A stretch of 64,000 bases of DNA from contig NC_049980.1 in assembly GCF_000003815.2 (NCBI RefSeq), positions 24,423,808-24,487,807 of the forward strand, written 5' to 3'. The translations under genes were made by a program, and so were the position numbers. The notes under the pieces are model-generated. The model ran no database searches, was not told the origin of the DNA, and saw only the letters and a program-made list of their open reading frames with translations. Position 1 is the first letter of the stretch; each line of letters opens with the position of its first letter. Of this stretch, positions 11,201-24,400 are shown piece by piece. Origin of the DNA: Branchiostoma floridae (Eukaryota; Chordata; Leptocardii; Amphioxiformes; Branchiostomatidae).

Positions 11201-12825
11201 TTTTGCCATTGTTCAACTTAAGCAAGTTGTGATCAGACCATTATTGTGACTTATTATGTAACAGTAACACCTTTTATACTTGTATTTGTTGCCGGTTTCA
11301 ATTTTGTTTGTTTATGTATGTTATTGCTGGAAAATAGAATGCTCCTTTGTGTTGAATATCATTGAAACTATGTAGGTATATCAAGGTGCAAGATAAAACC
11401 ATTCTGAGCAGGCCCTACCTTCACTACTGGTCTTTTGTCACTGTCATAAATGAAGAACTGAAGACTTTTTTATGAGAAAATGTATGGAATATCTGTTTGC
11501 TAAAACCGCGGGTTTTCTGTTCTGTTCCAGACGAGGACCTGCCAGTGTTCCCCACGGAGCCCCAGCACCTGGCTGCAGTGAAGGCCAGGGTTGCAGCAGG
11601 GCGCAGGATTGACGTGGAAGAACATCGCTATATGAAGAAGAAACATCACAATGATTGGTTCTTACAGCAGGTCGGAAGGCTATTGACCTTGACTTCAGCA
11701 ACAATTCGTAACCTACACTTAGAAAAAAAATAACAGAGTAGTCTGAGTTCTCCATTTTTGCATTGGTAAGCTAATCACCAATCAAATACTAGTACAAATG
11801 TAACATGTTTAGGTTAGCTTCAATTAGATTAAACATGTGACTTACTTAAACTAAGTTAAAGCTTCTTATCCTTAGCCTTCACTCCTAACTTTACTGTTCC
11901 AGGCCAAAGAGATGGACATAGAGCTGGATGAAGACGAGGTCCTACATGACCTTGGAGACACACAGGAGCAGGATAAGGTCCTTAGTGAGCTCAAGGACAT
12001 GAAAAGTAAGTGCTTAGGCCTGTCAACAAATGTGAACACTGCTGTCTGTGTCATTATATCAAGCCTGGAAGATATAATGATGTGCAATCTTTTCATTACT
12101 GTATGAAGGGATTATTCCTAGGGCAAATTGTACAAGATATGACACAATAATTTCATTTATGAATTTTTTCAGGTTTCTAGTTATTACGTTGATCTTTTTT
12201 TTAGTACATCTGTGGTTTTGCTGAAGCTGTTTTGGATTGTTTGTTCTTCCCCTGCACAGAGAGCCTGAGTAAGATGCTGAAGGCCCCAATCTTTCCCAAA
12301 GGCTTCTCAGGGCTCTACCCCATCCAGTATGGTCAGCCCAACCTCCCAAGGCTTCCCAGTATGTAACTCTACTTGTTCATGTTCATGATAGCTTGTTGTG
12401 TACAGTTGATGAGTTGACTGCGTATTGGACCCCAACATCTTCTACCTGGACCTCCTAGAAGTTAATAAGATGGCCGTGGCCTGGCTGCAGTACTGACAAG
12501 GAATGATATGATGATCTGTGACACTGTATTTGTGTGAAAGTCAGAGAGACCTTCTCTCTTTTATCCACACTATTTATATTATGCTGCTATCAGTGAGTGC
12601 TCAATCATGGCACAAATTCTTATGGACAAGTGAACATGTAGAATCAGATCCAATACTACATACTTACATGGCTGTGACTTTGTAGTACAATGTAGTAAGT
12701 TCTGCTGGTTTTCAACTTCCATAGTACATTGTATTTTCATTTAATACACATCTTTTTCCCACCCAGATGCTGTAGCAGCCACCCTTGCAGTGAACAACAG
12801 TCGCAAGAAGAAACACAAACCTTAA
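5199..12825 (+). CDS. DDX24: DDX24: DEAD-box ATP-dependent RNA helicase
   Basis: DDX24 is a nuclear/nucleolar RNA helicase linked to ribosome biogenesis. Sixteen exons join in phase: 5199-5270, 5827-6571, 6765-6913, 7059-7283, 7449-7655, 7941-8051, 8442-8560, 8795-8916, 9235-9353, 9476-9645, 9821-9932, 10241-10358, 11531-11670, 11903-12005, 12260-12358 and 12767-12825. The product is 889 aa (human about 859). The N-terminus has the family stretch around LEELTDYEL, then a long Lys-rich tail. Helicase motifs are intact: Q (PTPIQ), I (AAETGSGKT, split by an intron), Ia (PTRELAVQ), TPGR, II (DEAD, about 520), III (SAT), IV (LVFANS), V ([12 protein letters not shown]) and VI (HRSGRTAR). An acidic insert at about 340-397 separates motifs I and Ia, where human DDX24 also has a long insert. 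The ATG at 5199 was chosen because the frame upstream offers only a GTG. The C-terminus ends RKKKHKP. Confidence 0.95.
10396..11215 (-). mobile_element. 5'-truncated CR1/L2-like retrotransposon in DDX24 intron 12
   Basis: A minus-strand open frame at 10649-11209 (186 codons) encodes the end of a non-LTR reverse transcriptase and its C-terminal region: [16 protein letters not shown], then [12 protein letters not shown] and VQNRAARF. Downstream, near 10396-10416, a short TTTGAC repeat on the plus strand looks like the element's 3' terminal repeat. The catalytic part of the reverse transcriptase is missing, so it is a dead 5'-truncated copy lying antisense to DDX24. The frame is nearly intact, which suggests a fairly recent insertion. 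The right boundary is approximate. Confidence 0.8.
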
Positions 12826-12991
12826 GCTGGAGTATTTTGGATAGCAAATTGCCTTTTTTACCTTTTCAGCAATGTTAATTAGACTCAAGTATATTCTCGC
12901 AGATTGGAGTGTGATGTTCTAAGAAGCAGATGTTGGAAACAAAAGTATCTAACTGATCTACTTTCTGTAACAATATCAAGCTTGTGATTTA

Positions 12992-12997
12992 AATAAA
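12992..12997 (+). terminator. DDX24: DDX24 poly(A) signal
   Basis: AATAAA lies 167 bases past the DDX24 stop codon, the expected distance for a short 3' UTR. Confidence 0.7.
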
Positions 12998-13160
12998 CTT
13001 CCTTTATTCAGTGTCTACTGTGTAGTATTAAATTTCTTCCAAAAATCTGTTGCCATAGACTAAGGACTTTCTATTGATGCTGAGACATTGGGCCAATTAG
13101 AACAAGTTGAAATCAGGACTACTTCATGAGAAACAAGGCAGATCTGAGTGGATCACAGAA

Positions 13161-13166
13161 TTTATT
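13161..13166 (-). terminator. NUP153: Candidate distal poly(A) signal of NUP153
   Basis: The minus strand reads AATAAA here and again at 13219-13224. If used, the NUP153 and DDX24 transcripts would end within about 200 bases of each other on opposite strands. A closer signal could have been missed. Confidence 0.35.
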
Positions 13167-15485
13167 GACTACATTATGACAATAGTGCAAACCCAAATAT
13201 TTTAAGTACAAGGTTCTCTTTATTTGACCTAACAGATAACCCATCTGACAGCCATCTGACTATCTGTAGACTTTCAAATTTACAGTGTCACTAATCAAAA
13301 CTGAAAATGCTGCACATTTATGATATGATATGATACATCAGATGACTGTTAGCTTGGTTATGTTTCCACACTACAGTATACACTATGGCTGGTACATATT
13401 TCTTAGACATAAAATCTGTGCTCTGAGGAGAATCTGATTTTCAGATCCACCATCAGCAACAGAACTTTACACAATAATAATATAGGTCTAACATATATTC
13501 ATAACAATCAAGACACCATCATGGGTGGTTTCATACTTGGATGTACAAAAAGGTTTGCTGGTGATTATTATATACCATGTACAGAACCTGGTAACATTGA
13601 AATAGGATAATAGCTGCTGAAGTAGTGGTTTAAAGAACATATTCCATTTAACCTTTTCCTTGCTGCCTAACCCTGTAACCAATGCACCTTTGGTGCCAGA
13701 TGCCTATCTCAGCAGGGAAATGGTTAATAGGATGAGTGTTATAGAGACCGAGACTATGTATGGCTACTATCCAGTGTGATGATCTCACATACTGAACCTG
13801 GGCAATGCAAACCCAGAACATATGCTTCACCAATTGTAAATTCAACTTCATGAAACCAACCTTGCTCTATACAAATTTTACATCCACGTGTGCTTACCTG
13901 TGTCCACCCTACCTATCAGTACGTGTACCTACAGAACACTACAGATCTAACGAAAGAGAAATTGCCACTGTAGCACCTGGTGCAGTCCTGTTCTGAGTTG
14001 TGTGAAAAATTCCATTTTCCACACTGATATCTTATAGATAACTTCACCTGAGTTGACTCACTCACACAAATATTTCATACCAATCATAGTTTCACTCCAA
14101 GAATTCACTCATACAGTTTCTCAAAGGGGCATCCAAACGTCAAAATTTTCACATCTTTGTACAAAAATAGTTACTTTTGGAAATTTCAGAATTCTTTTCT
14201 TTACCCTCAGAACAAGTCTGCATGTGTATTGTACATATTTTACAGTCAAGCAATGCAACATCCCAACAATCAAGTCACTGCTACTTTCTTATCATTTACA
14301 GGGGGCGGGTCAACTCTCAGTGACCGTAACAGCTTTTAGTGGGATCAAACAATTGTCTAAAGTCATGTTTACTTACAAATCGGGTAAATATTAAAGTTAA
14401 TAGACTATATGACAGTAATAGAACAGCTAATTGTTGAGGGGTTGAACACAATGAATAAAAGCACTACCATCTACATTGTAGTCAAACATACCAGAGATTT
14501 TAGGACCAACTAACCAATGAATATTTAGGTTTTTTTAAATCATAAATCTGCCACTTTTTGATAATGTCTTTTCCACAGTTAAGGTTTTGGATTACAGTTC
14601 TCTGATTTGTCCCTCCACTGGGATGTTTGAAAAGTAAACACTAAAATCTATCAATATCAACTCTGAAGGAGAGTATGTGCTGAGCATCTTTCCTGTTACA
14701 GAGGATTCTCCAAAAGGTTGCTCTATGCTCCCTGGTCCCTCAGACCAGGCTCTACAAGTGTATATATATACTACTGATGAAGCATACAATACAATACCTG
14801 TTAATAAAAATGGTCAGTGGTACTAGTTTCATTCATAATTACTGATACATCTAGTTTGTGTTGTTCAGTCAGTGCCTACTGCATTTGGGACAATGTCAGA
14901 CAGGCATTCAAGGTTTGTTTTTGTTTAACTATTACTGTTAAGAGCTATGGTGAGTAGTAATGGTGACCATTTTGTGGTACAAGAGCTTGTCTTAATATTT
15001 AACACTACATATCATGCATGACTCGCCACATATACAGTTTAAAGCAACTAGTACTAGACACTGATACACATGTTTGGAAGTGACTTCTCTACAGCATTCA
15101 GGTAAATATTCAAGGTTAAAAAACGTTTTTGGTATGCCAATCATTTGTTTTGTATTGTTCATCCATCCAATTCATGGCACTTCTGGCTTTATCAAATGTA
15201 CAATGAACCGAATTGAAGCAGCAAAATTGCACTGGGTTTTCCATAGTGTCCCTCTTGTAAGTTGGTCAAGAGAGCAGCTACTGTACCAAATCCTTTGTTA
15301 ACATATACAGTATACTTTTGCTTTCGCTGAGGTTGGATAGAGTAAAATTTTGCTGCTCCCGCAACAATAATTTCATGAATTGTTAAGCAAATTTAAATCT
15401 ACCTACTGAAGATTAAGCTTAAACAGTAAGTTCAGTACAGATGTGACTGATAGATAGAACTTGATCTGACACCCCTGCTAGAGGA

Positions 15486-18400
15486 TCATCTCTTCCTGCG
15501 CTGAGCCTTCTTGATGACCCGTCTGCCACCAGGGGAGGCACTGGGAGTACTCTGGATACTGAAGGGGTTTCCGCCTGGCTGTGCCCCAGCACTGTGGGGG
15601 AAACAAAACCACTTGTCTCAGCTCAGCCAAAAAAGCATACATGATTTAAAAATGGAGGAAAGCTCATCAACCTTCAACAATTTCTCAGACAGCCTTCAGT
15701 ACCTGTTCAACTAAGGTACACAGTAGGGACATCCTCCCTAAATGGCTTTAAACTATGCTTTCAACTTGTGCAGAAGTTATGTGTGACGGTTCCTTTAAGT
15801 GTAATATAACCAGCTGTGTCACTGAAAAGCTGATCAGTTACACCAAAGGGCAGTTAAACAGATACAGAATTTGAAGGATGCCATGTCAATAAGGTTAAAC
15901 CTATTCAACAAATTTAAAACAGCAAATGTTATTAATATTCAATATTCCTGAGTTCTTCCAAGTCAGGCTGCACTACCAAAGATACAGACAGCAGAGAAAC
16001 AGAGTGTACAAATGTCTGCTACATCTAACATCACCATTTTGTTCAAAAGAACTGTATTGGCATAGAAGAATATTTCCTGAGGATCACCAGAGTTGTACTT
16101 ACCTGAAGTTAAAAGGAGCAGCAGGCTGCGGTGCTGGAGCTGCTGTCCCAGCCCCTGCAGCGAAGTTGAACCCCCCACCAGGTGCTGCCGCTGCAGGGGC
16201 TGCCGCACCAAAGTTAAACACTGCAGGGCTCTGCTGGGAGCCTGCACCAAACTGGAACGTGGGCTGGCTGGGTGCGTTGAAGTTAAAACCTACGAGGTGT
16301 GTAATGATAGGAGATTAAAATCCTCGGGCAAATCACTGCTTGGCAGCATACAAGGGAAATGCGCTGTTGAGGGGACAAAGCTTTCAAGAAGTGTTACCTT
16401 TGAAGATACTAGATGGACATGGGGAAAGATGTGATAATGCATCCACAGAAGTCAATACAAGATGCTGCTAAGTGCAGCTAACATGCAGTTGAACTAGGCA
16501 ATCCTTGTCAATACAGAATCAACCCTACAGAGAGATAGATAAAAATCAAGCTTGTAGTTGTGGGAATACATCAGTGCAACTTAAAGCTGAGTTGGAAGCT
16601 GAAGAAAACTCACCAGCAGTTGGGGCTGGCTGTGCAGCACTTGCACCAAACACTGGGCCACTGCTCGGTGCTGAGGTGGTCTGCACACCGAAGCTAGTGG
16701 CTCCCCCGAACGGAGTAGCTCCTCCGGACACCGCGGTGGTGGCTGGTGCGAAGGGTGTGCTTGCTGCTGGGGTGGGGTTGGCTCCAAAGGCTGGAGTGCC
16801 AAAACTGGGGGCGGTCGTTGTAGCAGGGGGTGCTGTCTGTCCTCCACTGAAGTTGAACCCCCCAGTTGAGCCACTGTAAAAGAATCAACACAAGAGGTAC
16901 AGATTACACTTGCTTCGGCATGACTGTTAACTTTCTGCTTGTCATCTTTCTCATTAGAACCAAATGTCTTGATTACACACAGAAAATGCCAAAAATAGTA
17001 AGATAAAAAAAAGCACCATCCTTAGATTGTGCTTGTATAGAAGCTATTTGTCTGCATGTCTACTTGCATTGTTAAAATCATTTTTGTATAGATGATGAAA
17101 AACACTTACCCTGGGGCTGAGGATGCTCCTCCCCCAAACACAAATGGAGCAGATGCTGTGGCAGCTGTAGTTGCGGCAGGGGGCGCCCCTGCACCAAAGC
17201 TGAAGGGTGCAGGAGTCGTACTAGCCGCCGTGCTGGACGAGCCAGTACCAAACGTGAAGCCTGATGTGGTGGCTGCTGCACTGCCTGTAGCAGAGGCTGC
17301 TGCTGCTGGTGCACCAAAGGTGAGTCCAGAGCTGGGCGCAGCTGATGTACCAGCTCCAAACACTGGAGGGTTAGCGCCAGTGGTGGATCCAAAACTTGGT
17401 GCCGTGCTGGGATTGGCTGAGCCAAAGGGGGTGCCAGAGCCGAAGGCAGAAGACAGGTTCACCTTGGCCGGAGTGCTGTTGTCTGTGAAACAGTGACAAT
17501 AGGTTTAAAGTGGCATATTAACTGTACACATCTAACTGCCATAAGAATAATAGCAATGGTATCAAGCAAAGCAATCACAGAAAATCAAAAATATTAGCTG
17601 TAGCCAGACCAGATAAATATCCCCACTATCTTTTACAACACTCCTCAGAAATGAATACACAATGCACTAGTGTGCTAGGAACGGTTAAAAAAGCGTCTAC
17701 ATTCAATTACAAAGATGCAAAAGACATTGACCAATACTCCAAGCCTTTTCTTTGAAGATGAAAGGTTTGAAAGACACAAGTTGTGCACATCACCAGTCAT
17801 GTGTAGACGTACCCGATTCCAGACTCCTTTTTGCTGTGGACTGACCGGCTGCAGGTTTGGGTACACTCAGCTGACCTGCCTTGGCTAAGTCAGCTATGCT
17901 TGTCATCTTGGGAGCTGAAGTAGATGAGAAACATGGTTCAACGTGGGGTCAAACTTGGGGGCATCTACTGACATGCAGGTAGCATTATCATGTCCAACCT
18001 TTACTACATGATTACGCTTTATTTCAAATGCTTTACAATAGAAAACAATGGTAGAAAGAAAAAAAAAGGACAGAAATGCCCCTATTTACGGGTCAACATT
18101 ACCAGATACTAATACTACTACTGCTACTACTTTTACTACCATTTCTTTATGGTAATTATCGATAAGCTGCTAACTCACCTGCATCAGGCTGTTGAGAGGC
18201 TGTTCCAGCTCCGAACTTGAACCCAGCAGAAGCAGCAGCACCAGCAGCTGAACTTCCCGTCCCGAATGTGAAACCTCCGGTGGCAGCAGGCACCGAGGCA
18301 GCAGCCCCAGATGTCGTCCCTGTGCCGAACGTGAAGCCTCCGCTGGCTGACGATGTGGCGTTGGATGTCGTGGTGGCAGCTCCAGACGCAGAGCTGGCTG

Positions 18401-21400
18401 CTCCAAACGTGAACCCGCCAGTACTGGCTGTCGTCGTCCCTGCTCCAAACGACAACCCACCACTGGGGGTGGTGCTGGCTGCAGTTGTTCCTGCACCAAA
18501 CTGGAGACCACCACTGGTGGCGGTGCTTGGAGCAGATTCTGCACCTCCACTGCCAAACTTGAACCCTGGAGAGGTCATACCAAAGACAGTTTTGCTTTAT
18601 TAAAGCCTCATAAAGGTTTCGTCTGTGCAGAACTAATCGTACTAACAACATGTACAACCAAAGGCAAAAACTGTGATGGAAAATTGTATATACCTGAAAA
18701 TGTGGGTTTGGAATCTGTCGCTGTTTCAGTTGAGGCAGGTTTTGGTGCCCCAAACTGGAACCCTCCAGTACTGCTTCCAAAGGAGGCCGTTTTCCCTGTT
18801 GATGTTGACTGGGAGCCAAACTGGAACCCCCCTGTTCCTGAAGATGATTGGGCACTGCCCGGCTTCGGTGTTTCACAGGCGAGGCATTTTGTCGCATCCT
18901 TGTCATTCTGGACCATACAGGTTTCACACTCCCATTTGGACTGCTGTGCAGATATTGCTGCTGCCAGGCCTGAACTGTTCGTACCTAGGGAAAAACCACC
19001 ACTCCCACTTGCACCGACTGCTGGGGTAGACTTGTTTTGGCTACCAGGCTTGGGCGTTTCACATGCTGCACATTTAGTCTTGTCGTCGGTGTTGTACACT
19101 AAACAAGTCTGGCATTCCCACTTCTGTCCGTTATTAGCTGCTGCTAACAGTGACCCAGATGAACTTGAAGTCGACTTGAAAGCACTTGATGTCCCAAAGT
19201 TCACAGCAGGTGTAGATGCAGCTGTTTTAGACTCACTGCCAGGTTTAGGGGACTCACATGCAGCACATTTTGTTGACTCGTTCTTGTTTTCTACAAGACA
19301 AGTATCACAGGTCCATTTATTTCCTGATGCTGCCTTTGACCATATAGATTTACTAGCATCTTGTGTATTAGCATTAGTGGATACAAAGTCTGTGGTGCCT
19401 TTCTTCAAGCCACCCAAAGTGTTGGAGTCCTGTTCAGATGCAGCGGTAGAAGCACTACTACTCCCAAACGTGAAACCAGAGCTGGTAGAGTTCACAGCGC
19501 TTCCAGATCCAAACTTAAATCCACTGTTAGCGCTGCCTCCCTCCGCTGTGGTGCCCAGTTTAAAACCATTGGTTTTGGGGGCTGCATCAGTACCAAAACT
19601 GACAGGGGGAACTGTATGGGAAGATATGACAGCATTTGCATGGTCACAAAGGAGATAAAAACTAACATACTGGCTGCAAGAGAATTTCTACCTCTTTTAA
19701 AATAGTCTCAAACCCATTTTTCACATCATTCATGTTACATTGAAAAAATGCTAATGCACATCTATTTACTGTCATCATTAGGCGAATTGCACAACTCTAT
19801 GTTATCATGAGTAATCCTTCTTTGTACCTCATTGAAACAAAGCCAAAATGAGACAAAATGACATTACGTACTATTGTACCACATACTGAAGGATGGGCGA
19901 AGAAGTATTAACAGGAACAAAACCAGAGAAGCACAGACACTTACCAGTGGTGGGCACGGTTAGCTTAGGCTGGCTCCCAGGCTTGGGGGTGTCACAGGCC
20001 ACACACCGGCTGGCTGCAGCTGTGTTCTGCACCATGCAGGTGTCACAGTCCCAGCCACCTGACGGCTTCTTGAACTGGTCCCCCAGAGAGGGTAATGATG
20101 CAGTCTGGGAATAAGGGATCAAATCTTGTATACAGAGACCTGGCCATTTAATAAAATACATTCAAAACTGTCCGAGAAGACGACCCAGCATACCAATAAA
20201 ATATGGACAGGTGGTCACTATAGACAGGATCCTTAATTTTTGTGTCAACAGAACAAGATCTTCGTGATCACCAAAAACGTGGTCACTTCTACAGGTTTGA
20301 CTGACACATGCCTGAGAGGCCCATATTTATTACAAACACCAGAAATTACAACAATATCATTCAAAGGAACCAACCTTTGTGTTAGCTGCAGCAGATCCCT
20401 CCCCAGTGGTTTTCCTTTCCTCGAGTTTTTCTTTTGTTGTTTCTGGCTTACTAACCAGTGGCCCTCCTTTCAGTGCATCGAGCACACTGCCTGACTTGAG
20501 TGGCAGAGGCTCTGCCTTCAGGGCATCCAGGACGCTGCCTTGCTTCAGAGGTGGTGGAGAGGCTGCGGCACTGGGGCTAACAACGGGCTCTGGTGCCTTC
20601 CGCTTGGGCTGGAAGCCCGACCCTGCACCAGTCGTCAGGAAGGTAGAACTGCCCGCAGAGACTGCTGAGGATGTGCCCAACCCCTGACTGGGGAAGGACT
20701 TGCCTGGAGATGCAGGCTGGCTGAACTGGAATTTGGGCTGTAAAGAATATGTAAAGAAAATGTGTGTTTAGGACTGTAAAAATACTTGACACAAGGGAAA
20801 GAGAACTTGAAAAGACAGCAGCTTGTCTTACTTAACCTCCACAAACATTAAGCCCAATTTCCCTATCCCTGTAAGAAGTTTTACCCTATTTCACACTTTT
20901 CTTTACCTTTAGCCACCATCATATCTTCCACCTGGTTAATCGCGGTTATTACATCACAATAATATATCTTGCAACAGTTTATATCAGAAACACAGTCCTA
21001 CTCACTGTTTCAGTATTGCTAACTGCTGGGGTGCTGTCCTCTGGGCTGGACATGACTATGGGAGATGCGAAGGTGAACTGGGGTGATGACGTCACACTGC
21101 TCACCTGTGGGGTGGTGCTGACCTTTGAACCCTCGCTCAGGGGTTTGGATGGCGCAGGAGAGAAGTCAAACTTGGGGAGGCTGGCTATTGGGAGGGCAAT
21201 CTCTGGTAGGACTGGTACCTCAACCTTGTGTGGAAAAAGGAAAGCAGTGGCTTTAAGTTAGGATCACACCAACAATGGACCTTTCAAAAACTCTGGCACA
21301 TTGGAACTGGTTGGTAGACATTTTTATACACGTATGTGAATTTCATAACTTTACTATGTACATTGTTTAACGGCCTGATCAACCTAGCCCTATAGCCTAA

Positions 21401-24400
21401 GATACATTTCTTATTACTTAACCCTTCGTAACCTAAAAAGGACAGGTATGCGGAAACGGGACACAAACTAACCTCTTCCTCATCCTGCACAGCATGTGCA
21501 CGCTGCGTGCCGTATGATCTCTCCCTGCGAATCTTGCCCCCACTACCAATAGGCAGCTGGGCAGGTGGAGTCCACGTGGAGGCAGCCTGGCTGCTGGGCT
21601 TGGTGACAGGTGCTGGCCGAGACTCAGCTGGCTTACTGGCTGGCTTGCTGATTACTTTGAGAGGAGATGGTTCCCTGTCTCGGGCTACAGATGTTGCTGG
21701 TTCGCTGTCAGGAACCAAAATTTCCTACAACAGATGTAAGGTACTTTCAACTTTGCAGGAAGCAGCAATTAAATGGAATCAATGAAAGTGCCTTTTACTT
21801 AAACTCGACTGCTCCAGTCAGCCGTACGAACAAGATAACATGTAAGAATAGCTGATGATAGAGACTGATGACTAATACAACCTTTACTGCAAACCCCAGG
21901 GGATAGCATGAAACATTCTCCTACCTCTTTAGCCAGTACTGCAGATTTCCTGGGCCTGTAAGTAGAATGAGTCTGTGCCCTGTTGGTAGCTATGGAGGCA
22001 GGTGTGGACAGGTTTAGTCTCTGCACCGGGGGCTGTCCTGCAAGACGACCCTCCAACCTCGAGGTGCCTGGTTCAAGGAAACTGCCACCCATCACCCTGC
22101 GCTTTTTAGTGGAGGGCTGCAGGGCACAGGGAAATGAAAAGTAAGCATTTTTGAATTACAGTAATAAAGCATTTCTGAACAATAGTGAGCAGTCATGGTA
22201 CAATAGTCTTTTCTTACAACTAGTGGGCTATTAAATGCAAACAATGGTTGCCACTTGGCTGGATATCATTACAGATACACTAAGAACTCAATTTACAAAA
22301 CATCAATGCCAACTGCTTGAGCTGTGCTAACCAATAAAGTCATCTGTCCTTAAAGCCTACATAAAAAAGATGATCTCAAAAGATGATCTACATACCGTAA
22401 AACCCAGCGGTGACTCGTCCGTGGACAGAGTGAGTGAGGGAATCCTCTTGGCATCAGAGATGGGTGTTGACATCCTCTCCAGGGTGTGGAGAATCCTCTG
22501 TGCTGTGACAGACATGACCCCAGACCCGCGGCTGCTGCTGGCGGGCTTCGGGCGCACCTGCTGTCTCATGGTGTGGGGCGCGACCTGGTGGGGCAAAACA
22601 ATCAAGGATATTGCCTTACACAATGAACACACATCAGTTCTGTTGTTTTTAACAATAGGTTCCAGATACTTCCTTCCTGGCTTAAAAGAAACTCGCACCT
22701 TAATCATTGTTAAGCTGTCAGAATGGTACATGTTCCAGTCTACATAGAATAATTTCTAAACTTCTGTTTTACCTGCAGGGGTGAGACCGTCCTGCCACGT
22801 TTCTGGCCATGTTTTTGTGCAGATGCTCCTCCATAGGTCGTCCTCCCCTCGTAGAAAGGAGACTCAGTGATGGGGCTCCCAAACAGGGATGAGGAGTCAT
22901 TCTGGAGAAATTCAAATATCAGTTTCTCACTTTGCATTTTTTTCAAGAGGATGTGAAGAATATTGTACAAATGGCTCAAGTATCTTCTCCATTCTCCATT
23001 TACTTGTCAACAATTGTTAGCAGATTGTGTTTAGACAGGGAGGGTTATAATCAAGATCACATGTCTGCTTACATAACACAACAAATGGCTCCACAGGTCT
23101 GCTACATTCCATTAACAAGATGTTACTTTAAAATGACATGGGATCCTTACCAGTGCCGGGGAGCCGAAGACAGAGTAGTTGAAAGCCGGCCTCCTGGCAG
23201 ATCGTGCAGGTTGTTGGGGCACTGACATTCTGGTCTCACGTTCTTCTGACCACAGAGACTTTGGTCTGGCTATGTCTGAAGCAGGTTGCCACAAATTAAC
23301 ATAAACAAAGACTTCTACATAAGGCAGTAGAGTAGAAAGAAATTTGAAAACTTAAGGAACATGTATAGCAATTTGTATCTGTACCTATATAGCCGGTGTA
23401 ACCGCTCTTCTGCACAACACACCTGCTTTGCAGGCACGCGGTGCGACAGCTGCTTGTTATATTACACTGAACGACCTGTCATACCTAGCTTTTCCAGATC
23501 TATCTGCAAGTGTTCTTTAAAACTATCCAGAGAAGATACCCCTACTGTGCTTGGTGATAACATATTCCACCCTACAATAGTTCTGCACAAATGCAAAATA
23601 AGCCCCTACATACCTCTAACAACCTCTTCTGTTGTTGTTTCACTCCTTCTCTCACTCTGGTCCACTTGTGGGACGTTGGAGAAGCTGACACTGGTGGAGG
23701 CAGAGTCTTCTGAGAACTTATCTTCCTCAGCAGCTGAAAAAGAGCAAGTCATGTTAATTACAAGTAGTGCTGCGTGCCGGTATGCCGAACAGGTACTGGA
23801 CTAAAATTTTGGTTCAAGTCTGGTTAAAACAGGAATGTCAAGAACCGGTGCTTGGACTAAAAACTACCACTTGTGTATATTCTCTTTCTTTGTTGTAAAT
23901 CATCTGAAACCTTCCATAAATCGAGAAATTTGCGCTGGGAAATGACGAAAAACATCATACAACTTACACAAGCCATGGGATCAGGTCCGAACTTGTAACC
24001 TGAGTCTCTGGACTCGAGTCCGGACCTGAACCTGACTGTGAGCTCAGGTATGCAGCACTTATTACATTTACAAGTCTTCAAAATGGAATGATTTTACAAC
24101 TAAACACTGTCCTTACAGTCGCTTCCACAAAATAGGAAACACTGCTATACGACTAAGTTATAGGCACATTTGTTTGAAATGACCCCTTACCGTGTAAGCC
24201 TGGATTAGATGGTGCCTCCCGTGTGTATGTTGTGGTGTAGGATGAAGTAGCTGGTAAAGACTGTGGCCTCTGTGCATGGATTGACCCCCGTGTCAGTGGG
24301 ATCTGACTGAAGTATCCAGGCCCGTGACGAGCATCATCAGAACCTGTATAAAAACATGGGTTGTATCTATGAACTTTAAAGGCGCCTAATGCAATTTTAG

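Larger units (their letters stand above)
12826..15485. other. Convergent interval between DDX24 and NUP153
   Basis: The first 170 bases are the DDX24 3' UTR. Up to about 2.3 kb of the rest may be a long NUP153 3' UTR, since minus-strand AATAAA signals occur only far down, at 13161-13166 and 13219-13224. I see no coding exon. The sequence is AT-rich with scattered short open frames in all six frames. Confidence 0.45.

Noticed and set aside
18184-18927. 247-codon minus-strand frame
   Set aside because: It is an out-of-frame reading through NUP153 exons 13 and 14 and the intron between them.
16093-19658. Long plus-strand open frames rich in Ala, Pro and Val
   Set aside because: They are antisense shadows of the repetitive, GC-rich FG-repeat exons of NUP153, whose minus-strand exons join in phase.
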